Of a stretch of 64,000 nt of DNA, positions 34,951-44,760 are shown in pieces. The first letter of the stretch is position 1; each line of letters begins with the position of its first letter. The stretch covers positions 310,001-374,000 of the forward strand of contig NZ_CP156626.1 of assembly GCF_039852015.1 (NCBI RefSeq). Direction: 5' to 3'. The position numbers and the translations under genes are program-made. Source of the DNA: Robbsia sp. KACC 23696. Its GTDB lineage: Bacteria > Pseudomonadota > Gammaproteobacteria > Burkholderiales > Burkholderiaceae. The notes under the pieces were generated by a model that worked only from the letters and a program-made list of their open reading frames with translations, was not told the origin of the DNA and ran no database searches.

Positions 34951-36420
34951 ATGTCCACGCCCACTTTTCAGTCGTATATCGACGGCCGCTATGCAGCGGC
35001 CGCCGCCGATCATTATTTCGAGACGATCAACCCGGCCGACGGCAGTGTGATCGGGCGCGTGGCGTGTGCGTCGCGTGCGGATGTCGAGGCGGCCGTGACC
35101 AGCGCCGTGCGGGGTCAACGGCAATGGGCCGCACTCACGGGGGTGCAACGTGGACGCGTCCTGCGCCGGGCCGTGGATCTGCTGCGCGATCGGAACGAGG
35201 CATTGGCGGCACTGGAAACGCGCGACACCGGCAAAGCTATCTCGGAAACACGGGCGGTCGATATCGTCACCGGCGCCGACGTGCTCGAATACTATGCCGG
35301 CCTTTGCGACGTGCAGGAGGGCATCCAGCAACCGCTGCGCGATACGGCGTTCTTTTATACGCGGCGTGAACCGCTCGGCGTCGTGGTCGGCATTGGTGCC
35401 TGGAACTACCCGATTCAGATCGCGTTGTGGAAGTCGGCGCCGGCCTTGGCCGCGGGCAATGCGATGATCTTCAAGCCGTCCGAGGTCACGCCCTTGTCCG
35501 CGCTGAAATTGGCGGAGATCTATACCGAGGCCGGTCTACCCGATGGCGTGTTCAACGTGTTGCAGGGCCCTGGCGCCGACGTCGGCGCCTGGCTGACCGC
35601 GCATCCGGTCGTCCAGAAAGTCTCCTTCACCGGCGGTGTGGAAACCGGCAAGACGGTGATGTCCACGGCAGCCCGATCCTCGCTCAAGGACGTCACGATG
35701 GAGCTGGGAGGCAAGTCGCCGTTGCTGATTCTGCCGGATGCCGATATTGCGCTAGCGGCCGATATCGCCGTCATGGCGAATTTCTTCAGTTCGGGACAGG
35801 TCTGCACGAACGCCACCCGCGTCTTCGTTCCTAGATCGATGCAGACGGCGTTCGAAGAAGCGGTCGTAACGCGCGTCGCGCGCATTCGTATTGGCGATCC
35901 CATGGCGCCGGAAACCAATTTCGGCCCGCTGACGAGCTTCGCGCATCGCGAGAAAGTGCTGTCCTATATCGAAATGGGAAAACGCGAGGGCGCCCGTCTA
36001 TTGATCGGTGGAGATCGGGACCGGAGTGTCGCGCGGGCCAAGGGGGCCTATGTAATGCCGACCGTTTTCACCGACTGTCGCGACGACATGACCCATGTCC
36101 GCGAGGAAATCTTCGGTCCGGTCATGAGCATCCTGCCGTATGACACCGTCGAGGAGGCGATCACGCGGGCCAACGACACGCCCTTCGGTCTGGCCGCCGG
36201 CGTGGTCACGCCGAATGTGGCCGCCGCGCACGACGTCGCGCATCGCCTGGCGGCCGGCATTTGCTGGATCAATACCTGGGGCGAGTCGCCTGCGCAAATG
36301 CCGGTGGGCGGCGTCAAGCAATCTGGCATCGGACGAGAGAACGGGCTCGCGTCGTTGCACCACTACACGCGATTGAAATCGATCCAGGTGGAGCTGGGTG
36401 CCTTCCACAGCGTGTTCTGA
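34951..36420 (+). CDS. betB: Betaine aldehyde dehydrogenase
   Basis: The enzyme oxidises betaine aldehyde to glycine betaine with NAD(P)+. The 489-residue ALDH shows [24 protein letters not shown] for nucleotide binding, the general-base Glu in MELGGKSPL, and the nucleophilic Cys in [15 protein letters not shown]. The C-terminus, with [13 protein letters not shown], is as in BetB. It is followed 18 bp later by betA; the pair forms the full choline-to-betaine route under BetI control. Confidence 0.95.
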   Translation: MSTPTFQSYIDGRYAAAAADHYFETINPADGSVIGRVACASRADVEAAVTSAVRGQRQWAALTGVQRGRVLRRAVDLLRDRNEALAALETRDTGKAISETRAVDIVTGADVLEYYAGLCDVQEGIQQPLRDTAFFYTRREPLGVVVGIGAWNYPIQIALWKSAPALAAGNAMIFKPSEVTPLSALKLAEIYTEAGLPDGVFNVLQGPGADVGAWLTAHPVVQKVSFTGGVETGKTVMSTAARSSLKDVTMELGGKSPLLILPDADIALAADIAVMANFFSSGQVCTNATRVFVPRSMQTAFEEAVVTRVARIRIGDPMAPETNFGPLTSFAHREKVLSYIEMGKREGARLLIGGDRDRSVARAKGAYVMPTVFTDCRDDMTHVREEIFGPVMSILPYDTVEEAITRANDTPFGLAAGVVTPNVAAAHDVAHRLAAGICWINTWGESPAQMPVGGVKQSGIGRENGLASLHHYTRLKSIQVELGAFHSVF

Positions 36421-36438
36421 TCGGATCTCGAAAACACC

Positions 36439-38124
36439 ATGTCTCAAAAGCGAGAATACGACTACATCGTCATCGGTGCCGGTTCGGCCGGCAACACCTT
36501 GGCGGCGCGGCTGACCGAGGATGCCGATGTGACCGTGCTGCTGCTCGAAGCCGGTGGCCCGGACTATCGGATGGACTTTAGAACGCAGATGCCGGCGGCA
36601 TTGGCTTATCCCTTGCAAGGAAGGCGCTATAACTGGGGATATAAAACGGATCCCGAACCGTTCATGAACCATCGCGTCATGGACTGCGGGCGCGGCAAGG
36701 GGCTGGGTGGGTCGTCCCTGATCAACGGGATGTGCTACATCCGCGGCAATGCGATGGACTACGATCATTGGGCCGAGACGAAAGGACTCGAGCAATGGGA
36801 TTACGCGCATTGCCTGCCGTACTTCCGTAAAGCGGAGCGCCGCGATATCGGCCCGAATGCCTATCACGGCGGCGATGGTCCCTTATCGGTGACGACGCCG
36901 AAGACCGATCGCAGCCCGCTGTTCGACGCGATGGTCGAAGCCGGCGTGCAGGCGGGCTATCCCAAAACCGATGATTTGAACGGCTTTCAACAGGAAGGCT
37001 TCGGCCCGATGGATCGCTCGGTCACGCCGACGGGGCGTCGTAGCAGCACGGCGCGCGGCTATCTGGATCCGGCACGCAACCGCCCCAATCTCGATATCGT
37101 TACCCATGCGCTGACCGATGTCATCGTGTTCGACGGGACACGGGCCGAAGGCGTGAAATGGTATGTCGGTAATGCACGGCAAGCGCACATGGCGTATGCG
37201 CGTCGCGAAGTGTTGTTGTGCAGCGGGGCCATCGCCTCGCCGCAGATTCTGCAGCGCTCCGGTGTCGGGCCGGCCGCCTTGCTGCGGTCGTTCGATATTC
37301 CCGTCGTCCGTGACATGCCGGGCGTGGGCGCGAACTTGCAGGACCATTTAGAGATGTATCTGCAGTACGCGTGCAAGCAAGCGGTATCGCTCGCACCCGC
37401 ATTGAAATGGTGGAATCAGCCGAAGATCGGCGCGACCTGGCTCTTTGCGGGAAAAGGAATAGGTGCAAGCAACCACTTCGAAGCGGGCGGCTTTATCCGT
37501 AGCCACGACGACTTCGCCTGGCCGAATTTGCAGTATCACTTTCTGCCCGTCGCGATTCACTACAACGGATCGAACCCGATCAAGACGCACAGTTTCCAGA
37601 TGCACGTAGGATCGATGCGTTCGCCTAGCCGTGGACGCGTTCATCTCACATCGCGCGACCCGCGTGAGCATCCAAGCATCTTGTTCAACTACATGTCACA
37701 CGAGCAGGACTGGCGCGAGTTTCGCGCGGCTATCCGCATCACGCGCGATATCTTCCGACAACCGGCGCTCGCGCCTTACAGCGGGGCCGAGATTTCCCCG
37801 GGCAAGCATCGGGTCAGTGATGCCGATCTCGATAACTTTGTGCGCGAGCACGCCGAGACGGCCTATCACCCTTCCTGTACGAACAAGATGGGCGACGCGA
37901 GTGATCCTCTGGCGGTGGTCGATGGGCACGGGCGTGTGCATGGCGTGGAGGGGTTGCGGGTTGTCGATGCCTCGATCATGCCGCAAGTGGTGACCGGTAA
38001 TTTGAATGCACCGACGATCATGATCGCGGAGAAGATCGCCGATCTCATCCGTGGGCGCGTGCCGTTGGCGCCGAGCGATGCGCCTTATTTCAAGGCGAGC
38101 GGGGCGCCTGCCCGGACGGTCTGA
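36439..38124 (+). CDS. betA: Choline dehydrogenase
   Basis: A GMC-family flavoprotein of 561 residues that oxidises choline to betaine aldehyde at the membrane. Seen are the FAD-binding [17 protein letters not shown], the GMC signature [20 protein letters not shown], the second GMC signature in [15 protein letters not shown], and the active-site His region [11 protein letters not shown]. Length and order (betI-betB-betA) match the known operon. No choline transporter (betT) gene is adjacent. Confidence 0.95.
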   Translation: MSQKREYDYIVIGAGSAGNTLAARLTEDADVTVLLLEAGGPDYRMDFRTQMPAALAYPLQGRRYNWGYKTDPEPFMNHRVMDCGRGKGLGGSSLINGMCYIRGNAMDYDHWAETKGLEQWDYAHCLPYFRKAERRDIGPNAYHGGDGPLSVTTPKTDRSPLFDAMVEAGVQAGYPKTDDLNGFQQEGFGPMDRSVTPTGRRSSTARGYLDPARNRPNLDIVTHALTDVIVFDGTRAEGVKWYVGNARQAHMAYARREVLLCSGAIASPQILQRSGVGPAALLRSFDIPVVRDMPGVGANLQDHLEMYLQYACKQAVSLAPALKWWNQPKIGATWLFAGKGIGASNHFEAGGFIRSHDDFAWPNLQYHFLPVAIHYNGSNPIKTHSFQMHVGSMRSPSRGRVHLTSRDPREHPSILFNYMSHEQDWREFRAAIRITRDIFRQPALAPYSGAEISPGKHRVSDADLDNFVREHAETAYHPSCTNKMGDASDPLAVVDGHGRVHGVEGLRVVDASIMPQVVTGNLNAPTIMIAEKIADLIRGRVPLAPSDAPYFKASGAPARTV

Positions 38125-38139
38125 CGCGGCGTACTAAAA

Positions 38140-39027
38140 TCACTGTCCCGTATTCAGGTCCATCGCGATTCTGTCGATCAGTGCTCTGACGCGGCGAGGC
38201 TGTACGCGTGCCGGCGGATACACGATATGTAGAGCGGTGCGTTCCACCGCGAACGCCTTCAAGACCTCGATCAATCTGCCCATCGCCAAGTCGTCCTGCA
38301 CGTCCCAGACGGACTTCTTGCACAAGCCGAATCCCTGCAGCGCCCATCGTTTGATCAGTTGGCCGTTATTGGCCGCACGCTGCCCGTCAACCGTGACGTC
38401 GTAAGGCTGCCCATCGACGTGGAACGACCAGATGTGGTCGAGCCCGAATGCGAAGCGCATCCGAATGCATTCGTGATCGCGCAGTGCATCGGGATGTTCT
38501 GGGATGCCGTGTCGCCGGAGGTAATCCGGGGACGCGCAAATCAACCGGCGATTTTCACCGATGACCTTCGCTTTTAAGTTGCTATCGGGATGCGTGCCGT
38601 ATCGCACCGCGAAATCGACGCCTTGCCCGACCAAATCGACAAAGCTGTCCGTCAAATTCAAGTCGATGGTGACATCAGGATGCTCGCCCAGGAAGCGGTC
38701 GAGGATCGGGACGATACGGGTCTGCCCGAGATCGACCGGGGCGGTCAATCGGATCGGGCCGGAGATCTTTTCGGTACCGAACCTGACCCGGCTCTCCAGT
38801 TCTTCCGCTTCCGCAAGCAGGCGGCGCGCGCCTTCGGCAACGATCCGCCCCTCATCGGTCACGCTGATCGAGCGCGTCGTCCGCGTCAACAAGCTGGCGC
38901 CGTAATGTTTCTCCAACGCCACCAACCTTTCCGATACCGACGCGGGCGACAGCCCCAGTTCGCGCCCGGCAGCGGAGAGGCCACCCCTTTCGAGGATGGT
39001 GAGAAAGACGCGAAGGTTGTCGTACAC
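38140..39027 (-). CDS. LysR-family transcriptional regulator
   Basis: The 295-residue protein has the LysR helix-turn-helix (RVFLTILERGGLSAAGRELG, then SPASVSERLVALEKHYG) and a substrate-binding-like effector domain (ISGPIRLTAPVDLG, DFAVRYG). It is divergent from the SDR gene at 39138, with a 110-bp intergenic region, which usually means it controls that gene. It converges on betA with only 15 bp between the stop codons. Ligand unknown. Confidence 0.9.
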   Translation of the reverse strand: MYDNLRVFLTILERGGLSAAGRELGLSPASVSERLVALEKHYGASLLTRTTRSISVTDEGRIVAEGARRLLAEAEELESRVRFGTEKISGPIRLTAPVDLGQTRIVPILDRFLGEHPDVTIDLNLTDSFVDLVGQGVDFAVRYGTHPDSNLKAKVIGENRRLICASPDYLRRHGIPEHPDALRDHECIRMRFAFGLDHIWSFHVDGQPYDVTVDGQRAANNGQLIKRWALQGFGLCKKSVWDVQDDLAMGRLIEVLKAFAVERTALHIVYPPARVQPRRVRALIDRIAMDLNTGQ

Positions 39028-39137
39028 TTTTCGAATTACCCGAAATAAGTTTCAGGAATTAGAGCAATTATCAGGGTATTCCGCAAGGCATAAAATCGAT
39101 CCCATCCTTTTTCTCAAAAAACTAGCGAGGTCCTTTC

Positions 39138-39809
39138 ATGCATTTCACCGACGACACCGTCTCCCTCGTCGTAGGCGGCACCAGCGGTATTGGTCGCGCC
39201 GTCGCGCAAGCACTGAGCGAGCGTCCGGGCAAGGTAGTCAGCGCCAGCCGCCGCAGCGGTCTGGACGTCAAGGATGCCAATGCGATGGCGCGCTATTTCG
39301 CGGCATTGGGCCCGATCGACCACCTCGTGATCACCTCCGGTTCGCAAGCGCCGGGTGGCAAGATCGTCGACCTCGACCTGCAGGCCGCCAAGGCGGCGTT
39401 CGACGTCAAATTCTGGGGGAGTATCGCCGTGGTGCAGGCGGCCGCAAAAACCATTCGGCCGGGTGGGACCATCACGCTGACATCGGGTTTCCTGGCGCGC
39501 CGCACGGTGCCCGGAACCTTTGTGAAGACGGCGATGAATGCGGCGCTCGAAGCGACCGCGAAAATGCTGGCGCGGGAACTGGCGCCGCTCCGCGTCAATA
39601 TCGTCAGCCCCGGACTGACCGACACCGAGTCGCACCACGGCATGGATCCGAGTGCGCGGGACGCGATGTTCGAACGCGCCGCCGCGAGCCTGCCCGTGGG
39701 CCGCGCCGGTCGTCCGGAAGATATGGCAGCCGGTTATCTGCTTGCGATCGATAACGGCTTCATGACCGGTGCCGTGATCGATATAGAAGGCGGCGGCCTC
39801 ATCAACTAA
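39138..39809 (+). CDS. SDR-family oxidoreductase (short form)
   Basis: A 223-residue short-chain dehydrogenase with the N-terminal cofactor motif VGGTSGIGRAVAQAL. The catalytic positions are unusual: Ser lies in TLTSGFLARR, but in place of Tyr-x-x-x-Lys the sequence reads TFVKTAMNAAL. This tells of a divergent active site, seen in some atypical SDRs. The C-terminal GRAGRPEDMAAGYLLAI is conventional. It is likely controlled by the divergent LysR protein. Substrate unknown. Confidence 0.85.
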   Translation: MHFTDDTVSLVVGGTSGIGRAVAQALSERPGKVVSASRRSGLDVKDANAMARYFAALGPIDHLVITSGSQAPGGKIVDLDLQAAKAAFDVKFWGSIAVVQAAAKTIRPGGTITLTSGFLARRTVPGTFVKTAMNAALEATAKMLARELAPLRVNIVSPGLTDTESHHGMDPSARDAMFERAAASLPVGRAGRPEDMAAGYLLAIDNGFMTGAVIDIEGGGLIN

Positions 39810-39840
39810 GTCCGGGTTTCTCGCCCAACCTGCCATCTCT

Positions 39841-40557
39841 TCACCAGGGTACGGTCTTTCCTTCGCGATCCAGGTATCGCAGGCCCGGCTTGCCTTGTTG
39901 CGACAGCAGCGTGCCCACGATATCGGGGACGGTCTCTTCCAACGTGAAGGCGGCGCTGGGGCCGCCCAGTTCCGTGCGGATCCATCCCGGCGCCATCAAG
40001 ACCAAGGCGTGCGGATCGTCTGCGTGACGCGCGGCATAGCTCCGCATGAACATATTCAGCGCGGCCTTCGTGGCGCGATAAATATCGCGCATGCCATTCG
40101 TGTTGTTCGCGATGCTGCCTTGACCCGAGGACATGATGCCGATCAGTCCGTCGGCGGTCACGACATGCCGCAGGCTTTCGATCACGCGCATCGGGCTTAA
40201 CGCATTGGTGATCATCGTGTGCGTGAAGTCTTCCGTCGACACGTTCGCGACAGTGTCGTCGGGATTGGCGTTCGTGGTTCCCGCATTGACGAACAGCATC
40301 TCGACGCGACGTCCGGAGAAGCGCGCGCGCAGCGCCGCGATCTCCTCTTCGCGCGTGATGTCGAGCGAGGCGATTTCGACGCGTCCGGCGTGCGTTTCGG
40401 CCAAGTCGTGCAGACCGGTCCGATGCGTGCCGCGCACCGTTCCGATCACGTTCCAGCCTTGTTTCAGGAACTCGGCGGCCATGGCATGGCCGATGCCGCG
40501 CGAGGCGCCGACGAGGAGGACGGTTCCGACTGCATTATTTTCGAGCGTGCTTGGCAT
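39841..40557 (-). CDS. SDR-family oxidoreductase
   Basis: A short-chain dehydrogenase with LLVGASRGIGHAMAAEFL, FVNAGTTNANP (NAG motif), catalytic Ser in IMSSGQGS and Tyr-x-x-x-Lys in IYRATKAAL. AAGGAG lies immediately upstream of two consecutive ATG codons; the second (40557) has the better spacing. It converges on the preceding SDR gene with 31 bp between them. Substrate unknown. Confidence 0.87.
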   Translation of the reverse strand: MPSTLENNAVGTVLLVGASRGIGHAMAAEFLKQGWNVIGTVRGTHRTGLHDLAETHAGRVEIASLDITREEEIAALRARFSGRRVEMLFVNAGTTNANPDDTVANVSTEDFTHTMITNALSPMRVIESLRHVVTADGLIGIMSSGQGSIANNTNGMRDIYRATKAALNMFMRSYAARHADDPHALVLMAPGWIRTELGGPSAAFTLEETVPDIVGTLLSQQGKPGLRYLDREGKTVPW

Positions 40558-40703
40558 CATGACTCCTTCGATAGAGGGGATCAATCAAGCCTAACGCAAG
40601 CGCTCGGAGGGCGCCAGACGCACCAGATGCATCTTATCGTTGCACGAGACGCGCTGTCAGCGGCGCGGATGTCGCCGCACCGTCGATTACGTCCGCACGC
40701 TGC

Positions 40704-42458
40704 CTAGCGGGCAATCCCCGCGACGTCGTTCTTATTGGCATCGAAACGCAGCAGCTCGATACTGCCGAAATTCCAGCTCGTGACCGGCTGTCCACGATCA
40801 GCCTCCAGCGCGGAGCGCACGAGGTCGGGATGACCGCGTTCGACGGCGGTGCGACGCGCGAACCAGACCGTTTCATGTCCGCTGATCAACGCCTTGATAC
40901 GCGGGATGTCCGACGCAATCACCGCAGGCTCGCCCTTGTTGCTGCTCAGATAGTCGCGCGGCATATTCAGGGCCGGGTAGTCCGCCGGAATCTGGATGGC
41001 CGACAGTGCATCGTGGAAGCGATGCGTGTAATAGTTCAAGCCGACCGCCACCTCGTTCGGATAGATCAGCAGCACATCGTCTTTGCGCACTTGCTGCATC
41101 AGCGTCTGTTCGACCTTGCGCAGATTTTCGGTCGGCTTCACGAAATAGGATCGCGCGCCCAACAAGGACAGGATCACGACGACGGCAAGCACCAGATGGC
41201 GCCGCCATGCGACCGTCGAGACGAAGGCGATGCCGACAGCCGTCAGCACGATCATCGGCGTCATCATCCACGCCATCGTACGCGTGACGAAGATCGGCTT
41301 GAACAGATAGGACACTACGAATAGCAGCGTCATTGGCAGGAAGATCGCGATGACCGCATGCAATACCAGTGGCCCCCATGCGCGTTCGGCCCGATATAGC
41401 CGCACGGCGCCGTAGACCAGCAGGAGCAGCACCGGTATCGAGGCCAGGCGGCCACCGGTCGTCAGCGTCAACGGCCAGGCGAGCATTGCCGGCGAGATCT
41501 CCGCCCAGAATGCGGAATGGACCGTGCGCGACTCTTCCAGAAGGATCGGCACGCACGGCGCCCAAATCAGCAGCGCCAGGAGCAGCGGTTTGACGACGGC
41601 CCACAGGAGCGCGATGCGCTGACCCTTTCCGTACAGCACGATGACTAAGCCCATGGCCAGCCAATCGGCCATGATGATGACCGGGCTCGTATTGTGGAGC
41701 CACAACGTGATGCCGGCACAGACGCCCAGGCCCAGCCAGATCGTCAGCGTACTGGGCCGGTGGTTCGCGACAGGCGCCAATTCGGGCGACCATGCGCTGC
41801 TCGCCACCGCCTCGGCGTTCAGCTCCCCGCGGAACGCGAACAGGCGCTGGAGGTAAAGGCAGGAGAGCAGCAACATGCCGGCGCAACTGAGGCCCTGTAA
41901 CGCATAGGGGCGCGCCTGTTGCGCGTACTCGATGCTGCCGGCGTTGATCGCGAGCAGCCCGCCTGCGATCAGGCCGATATATTCGGCGCGGGCGCCGGGC
42001 TTGATCCAGCGGGGCGCATTCGCGGCCAGGGCGATGGTCGCGACGCTGGCGATTACGGACAAGGTTCGCATCGCCGCCTCGCTGCTGCCGACGACGCCCA
42101 TCCACAGTTTCAGGATCGAGTAGTAAAACGGCGGATGCGTCTCGTATTGCGGCGTCGTATGCCAGAGGTCGTGCCAGCTCAGGCTGGAGAACCAGAAGCT
42201 ATAGGCTTCGTCGGTCCAGAAGGAACGACTGGAAAGCTCCGGCAAGCGCATCGCCACGGCGAGGGCGACGATCGCCCACACCGCGGCGGTGAATTGCCGA
42301 CTGTGCACGCGCGGCAGCGGTACGGCGCTTTCCGTTCGACTTGTCGATAGAGGGGGAATGTCCGTCGGACCCTCCGCCGGCGCGGGCATTTGCGCCTGGA
42401 GTGAACGGGACCCTAGAGATTGCGCGTTTTGCGCATCAGCCGCGTGGACGTTGTTCAT
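40704..42458 (-). CDS. GT39/ArnT-like membrane glycosyltransferase
   Basis: A membrane protein of 584 residues with about ten or more hydrophobic helices. After the first helix comes the loop SRSFWTDEAYSFWF with an acidic DE pair, the hallmark of polyisoprenyl-phosphate-sugar-using glycosyltransferases (PMT, ArnT). It should transfer a sugar from an undecaprenyl-phosphate donor in the periplasm to an acceptor such as lipid A or a glycan. ATG 42458 overlaps the preceding GT2 gene by 23 bp, indicating coupling. Acceptor and sugar are unknown. Confidence 0.8.
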   Translation of the reverse strand: MNNVHAADAQNAQSLGSRSLQAQMPAPAEGPTDIPPLSTSRTESAVPLPRVHSRQFTAAVWAIVALAVAMRLPELSSRSFWTDEAYSFWFSSLSWHDLWHTTPQYETHPPFYYSILKLWMGVVGSSEAAMRTLSVIASVATIALAANAPRWIKPGARAEYIGLIAGGLLAINAGSIEYAQQARPYALQGLSCAGMLLLSCLYLQRLFAFRGELNAEAVASSAWSPELAPVANHRPSTLTIWLGLGVCAGITLWLHNTSPVIIMADWLAMGLVIVLYGKGQRIALLWAVVKPLLLALLIWAPCVPILLEESRTVHSAFWAEISPAMLAWPLTLTTGGRLASIPVLLLLVYGAVRLYRAERAWGPLVLHAVIAIFLPMTLLFVVSYLFKPIFVTRTMAWMMTPMIVLTAVGIAFVSTVAWRRHLVLAVVVILSLLGARSYFVKPTENLRKVEQTLMQQVRKDDVLLIYPNEVAVGLNYYTHRFHDALSAIQIPADYPALNMPRDYLSSNKGEPAVIASDIPRIKALISGHETVWFARRTAVERGHPDLVRSALEADRGQPVTSWNFGSIELLRFDANKNDVAGIAR

Positions 42459-43467
42459 AGCGTCGTTTGACGAGGTAGATTGGCCGGCGTTTAGATTCGA
42501 AGTAAATCCGTCCAACGTACTCGCCCAACACACCAATGCCGATCAGTTGCATGCCACCGAGCATCAGTACGACGGTGAGAATGGACGCATAACCAGGCAC
42601 TGCCACACCGAATACCACGGTGCGTGCTATCAAGAAAAACGCATACAAAAACGCAAAGATGGCGAAGACGACGCCGAGATACGTCCACACGCGCAAGGGC
42701 AGCGTGCTGAAACTGGTGAAACCCTCCAGGGCGAAATTCCACAGACGCCACCCCGAGAACTTGCTGTCGCCGGCCACCCGTGCCTCGCGCGCGTATTCCA
42801 CCGTCGCGGTGGGATAGCCGACCCATGCGAACAGGCCTTTCATGAAGCGCCGTGTCTCGGGCAATTGCGTCAATGCATCTACGACCACGCGCGAAATCAA
42901 GCGGAAGTCGCCGACGTTCTCCGGGATCGGCACGTCCGACAAGTGATTGTGCAAGCGGTAGAACATCGCGGCCGTCTTGCGCTTCATCATCGAATCGGTG
43001 CTGCGGTCGGCACGCTTCGCGACGACGACGTCATATCCTTCGCGCCATTTCTCGATCATCAGCGGGATCACGTTCGGCGGATCCTGCAGGTCGGCATCGA
43101 ATGGCACGATGACATCGCCGTGCGCTTCGTCGAGACCGGCGGACAGTGCGGATTCCTTGCCGAAATTGCGCGTCAGATCGATGACCACCACGCGTGGATC
43201 CGCTGCGGCATACGTGAGCAGTTGCTGCAGCGTCGTGTCGCGGCTGCCGTCGTTGATGCAGACAATCTCGAAACGAAATTCGCTCAGCGCTTCCAGTTGC
43301 GGCAATACTGCGGCGAAAAAAGCATCGATTACTTCGCCTTCGTTATAGAACGGTACGACCAGCGACAGCAATGGCTTGTGAATGGGATCAAGCTCCCGGG
43401 GCATCAGGAGCTGCGGGGCCACTCCAGGCGGCAGGAAAGAAGGCGTGGTCATCGCGTTGTCACCCAT
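42436..43467 (-). CDS. GT2 family polyprenyl-phosphate glycosyltransferase (ArnC/GtrB type)
   Basis: The 343-residue protein has a GT-A domain (SLVVPFYNEGEVIDAFF, CINDGSRDT, VPFDADLQDPP with the DxD) and two C-terminal hydrophobic helices, as in ArnC, GtrB and dolichyl-phosphate-mannose synthases. It makes a polyprenyl-phosphate sugar on the cytoplasmic face. The overlapping GT39-like gene downstream is the natural user of that donor. An ATG at 43452, after GGGTGA, is a possible alternative start. No flippase gene is adjacent. Confidence 0.88.
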   Translation of the reverse strand: MGDNAMTTPSFLPPGVAPQLLMPRELDPIHKPLLSLVVPFYNEGEVIDAFFAAVLPQLEALSEFRFEIVCINDGSRDTTLQQLLTYAAADPRVVVIDLTRNFGKESALSAGLDEAHGDVIVPFDADLQDPPNVIPLMIEKWREGYDVVVAKRADRSTDSMMKRKTAAMFYRLHNHLSDVPIPENVGDFRLISRVVVDALTQLPETRRFMKGLFAWVGYPTATVEYAREARVAGDSKFSGWRLWNFALEGFTSFSTLPLRVWTYLGVVFAIFAFLYAFFLIARTVVFGVAVPGYASILTVVLMLGGMQLIGIGVLGEYVGRIYFESKRRPIYLVKRRYEQRPRG

Positions 43468-43725
43468 GGGTCACAGAGGAGAAGCGGAGCAGTGAGCCGT
43501 CCGACGGACGAAAACGTCGCACTTTACGCGACCGACGAGACAAATCTGTAAAGTGGCTGAGACAGCTTACACACTTCGGCGCAATTCAGCATACGACGGA
43601 TCAAAATTCGGGATGCTGAATGGTTGCGCCGCAAACGGGCGCAGGCAGGACGACGGGATCGGCGTCGGTCTCTGTCGACGGGTCTTTTTAAACGACCGTT
43701 TCACGACGGATCATGCCGGAATGCG

Positions 43726-44652
43726 TCAGGGCCGATTATCACCCGAAACGATGGCGCGTGGCATGCCGTCGAGCGCAAGAAACGGAGCGAGGCAAGGGTT
43801 GCGATTGGTCGGCGACCAGACGAGGATCTGCTCGATCGTCGGTGCGTCGGCAAGCGCCCGAAAAACCACCCCGGGCAAGGCTGCCTTGCGCATCGAGTCC
43901 GGCACGAGTGCGACACCGACATCCTCATCGACGAGACTCAGCACCGTTTGCTGCAACTGGACCTCGAAGCGCACCGTCGGTTCGAAGCCGCCGGCGCGGC
44001 AATGCGTGACGATCGTATCGCGCAACCGCGGCGCGACTTCCGTCGCGGCCAATACGAAGGGCTCGCCGGCCAGTTGCGCGATCTTCAGCGACGGCGCCGG
44101 ATTGGTGCCGCATGCGCTGCTGGCAAGCGGATGGTTTCGTCCGAGCGCGACGCAGAGCGGCTCGTCGACGACCACGCGTGCGACCAGACTGTCGGGCAAG
44201 ACCTGTTGGAACATGATGGCCGCATCGATCTGACCGGAGAGCACCTGTGCGGCCAGATCGTTCGATACCACTTCGCGCAGGCGGAGCGAGACATCCGGAT
44301 GCGCGGCACCGAACGCGCGCGCAAAACGGGGCATGACGCTGTATGACGCGCACATGGTGAAGCCGATCGACAGCGCGCCGAGGTCGCCGCGGGCCGCCGC
44401 CCGCGCATTTTTCGCGGCCTGTTCGATCGATGCCAGGATCGCGACGGCGTCTTGATAAAACCGTTCGCCGGCAGCCGTCAGGGTCACGTTGCGCGGTTCG
44501 CGATCGAACAAGGTCACGCCGAGCGTGGTTTCCAGCGCCGCGATCTGGCGGCTCAGCGGTGGTTGCGATAGATGCAGCGCCGCGGCCGCCCGGCCGAAGT
44601 GGCGCGTCTCGGCCAGGGCCACGAAATACCGCAGCGGCTTCACGTCGATCAT
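43726..44652 (-). CDS. LysR-family transcriptional regulator
   Basis: This 308-residue LysR protein has the helix-turn-helix RHFGRAAAALHLSQPPLSRQ and a PBP-type effector domain with GFTMCASYSVMPRFARAF. It is divergent from the AEC transporter gene at 44761, with 108 bp between them, so it probably controls that transporter. A T-N11-A-type motif lies in the gap. Ligand unknown; AEC transporters controlled this way often carry malonate or other organic acids. Confidence 0.9.
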   Translation of the reverse strand: MIDVKPLRYFVALAETRHFGRAAAALHLSQPPLSRQIAALETTLGVTLFDREPRNVTLTAAGERFYQDAVAILASIEQAAKNARAAARGDLGALSIGFTMCASYSVMPRFARAFGAAHPDVSLRLREVVSNDLAAQVLSGQIDAAIMFQQVLPDSLVARVVVDEPLCVALGRNHPLASSACGTNPAPSLKIAQLAGEPFVLAATEVAPRLRDTIVTHCRAGGFEPTVRFEVQLQQTVLSLVDEDVGVALVPDSMRKAALPGVVFRALADAPTIEQILVWSPTNRNPCLAPFLALDGMPRAIVSGDNRP

Positions 44653-44688
44653 GATGCGAAAAAGGTATCAAAGTGAAAGGAAATCGAT

Positions 44689-44704
44689 ATTGGATTGTAT
44701 CAAT
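44689..44704. promoter_or_regulatory. Possible LysR-type binding motif
   Basis: ATTG-N8-CAAT (44689-44704) contains a T-N11-A pattern in the gap between the LysR gene and the AEC transporter gene. The dyad arms are short, so chance occurrence is possible. Confidence 0.35.
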
Positions 44705-44760
44705 TCAGCGGATTATGCTCGCGGCTGTCCTAATATTCCAAGCTCTTGCCGCGCGCCCCG

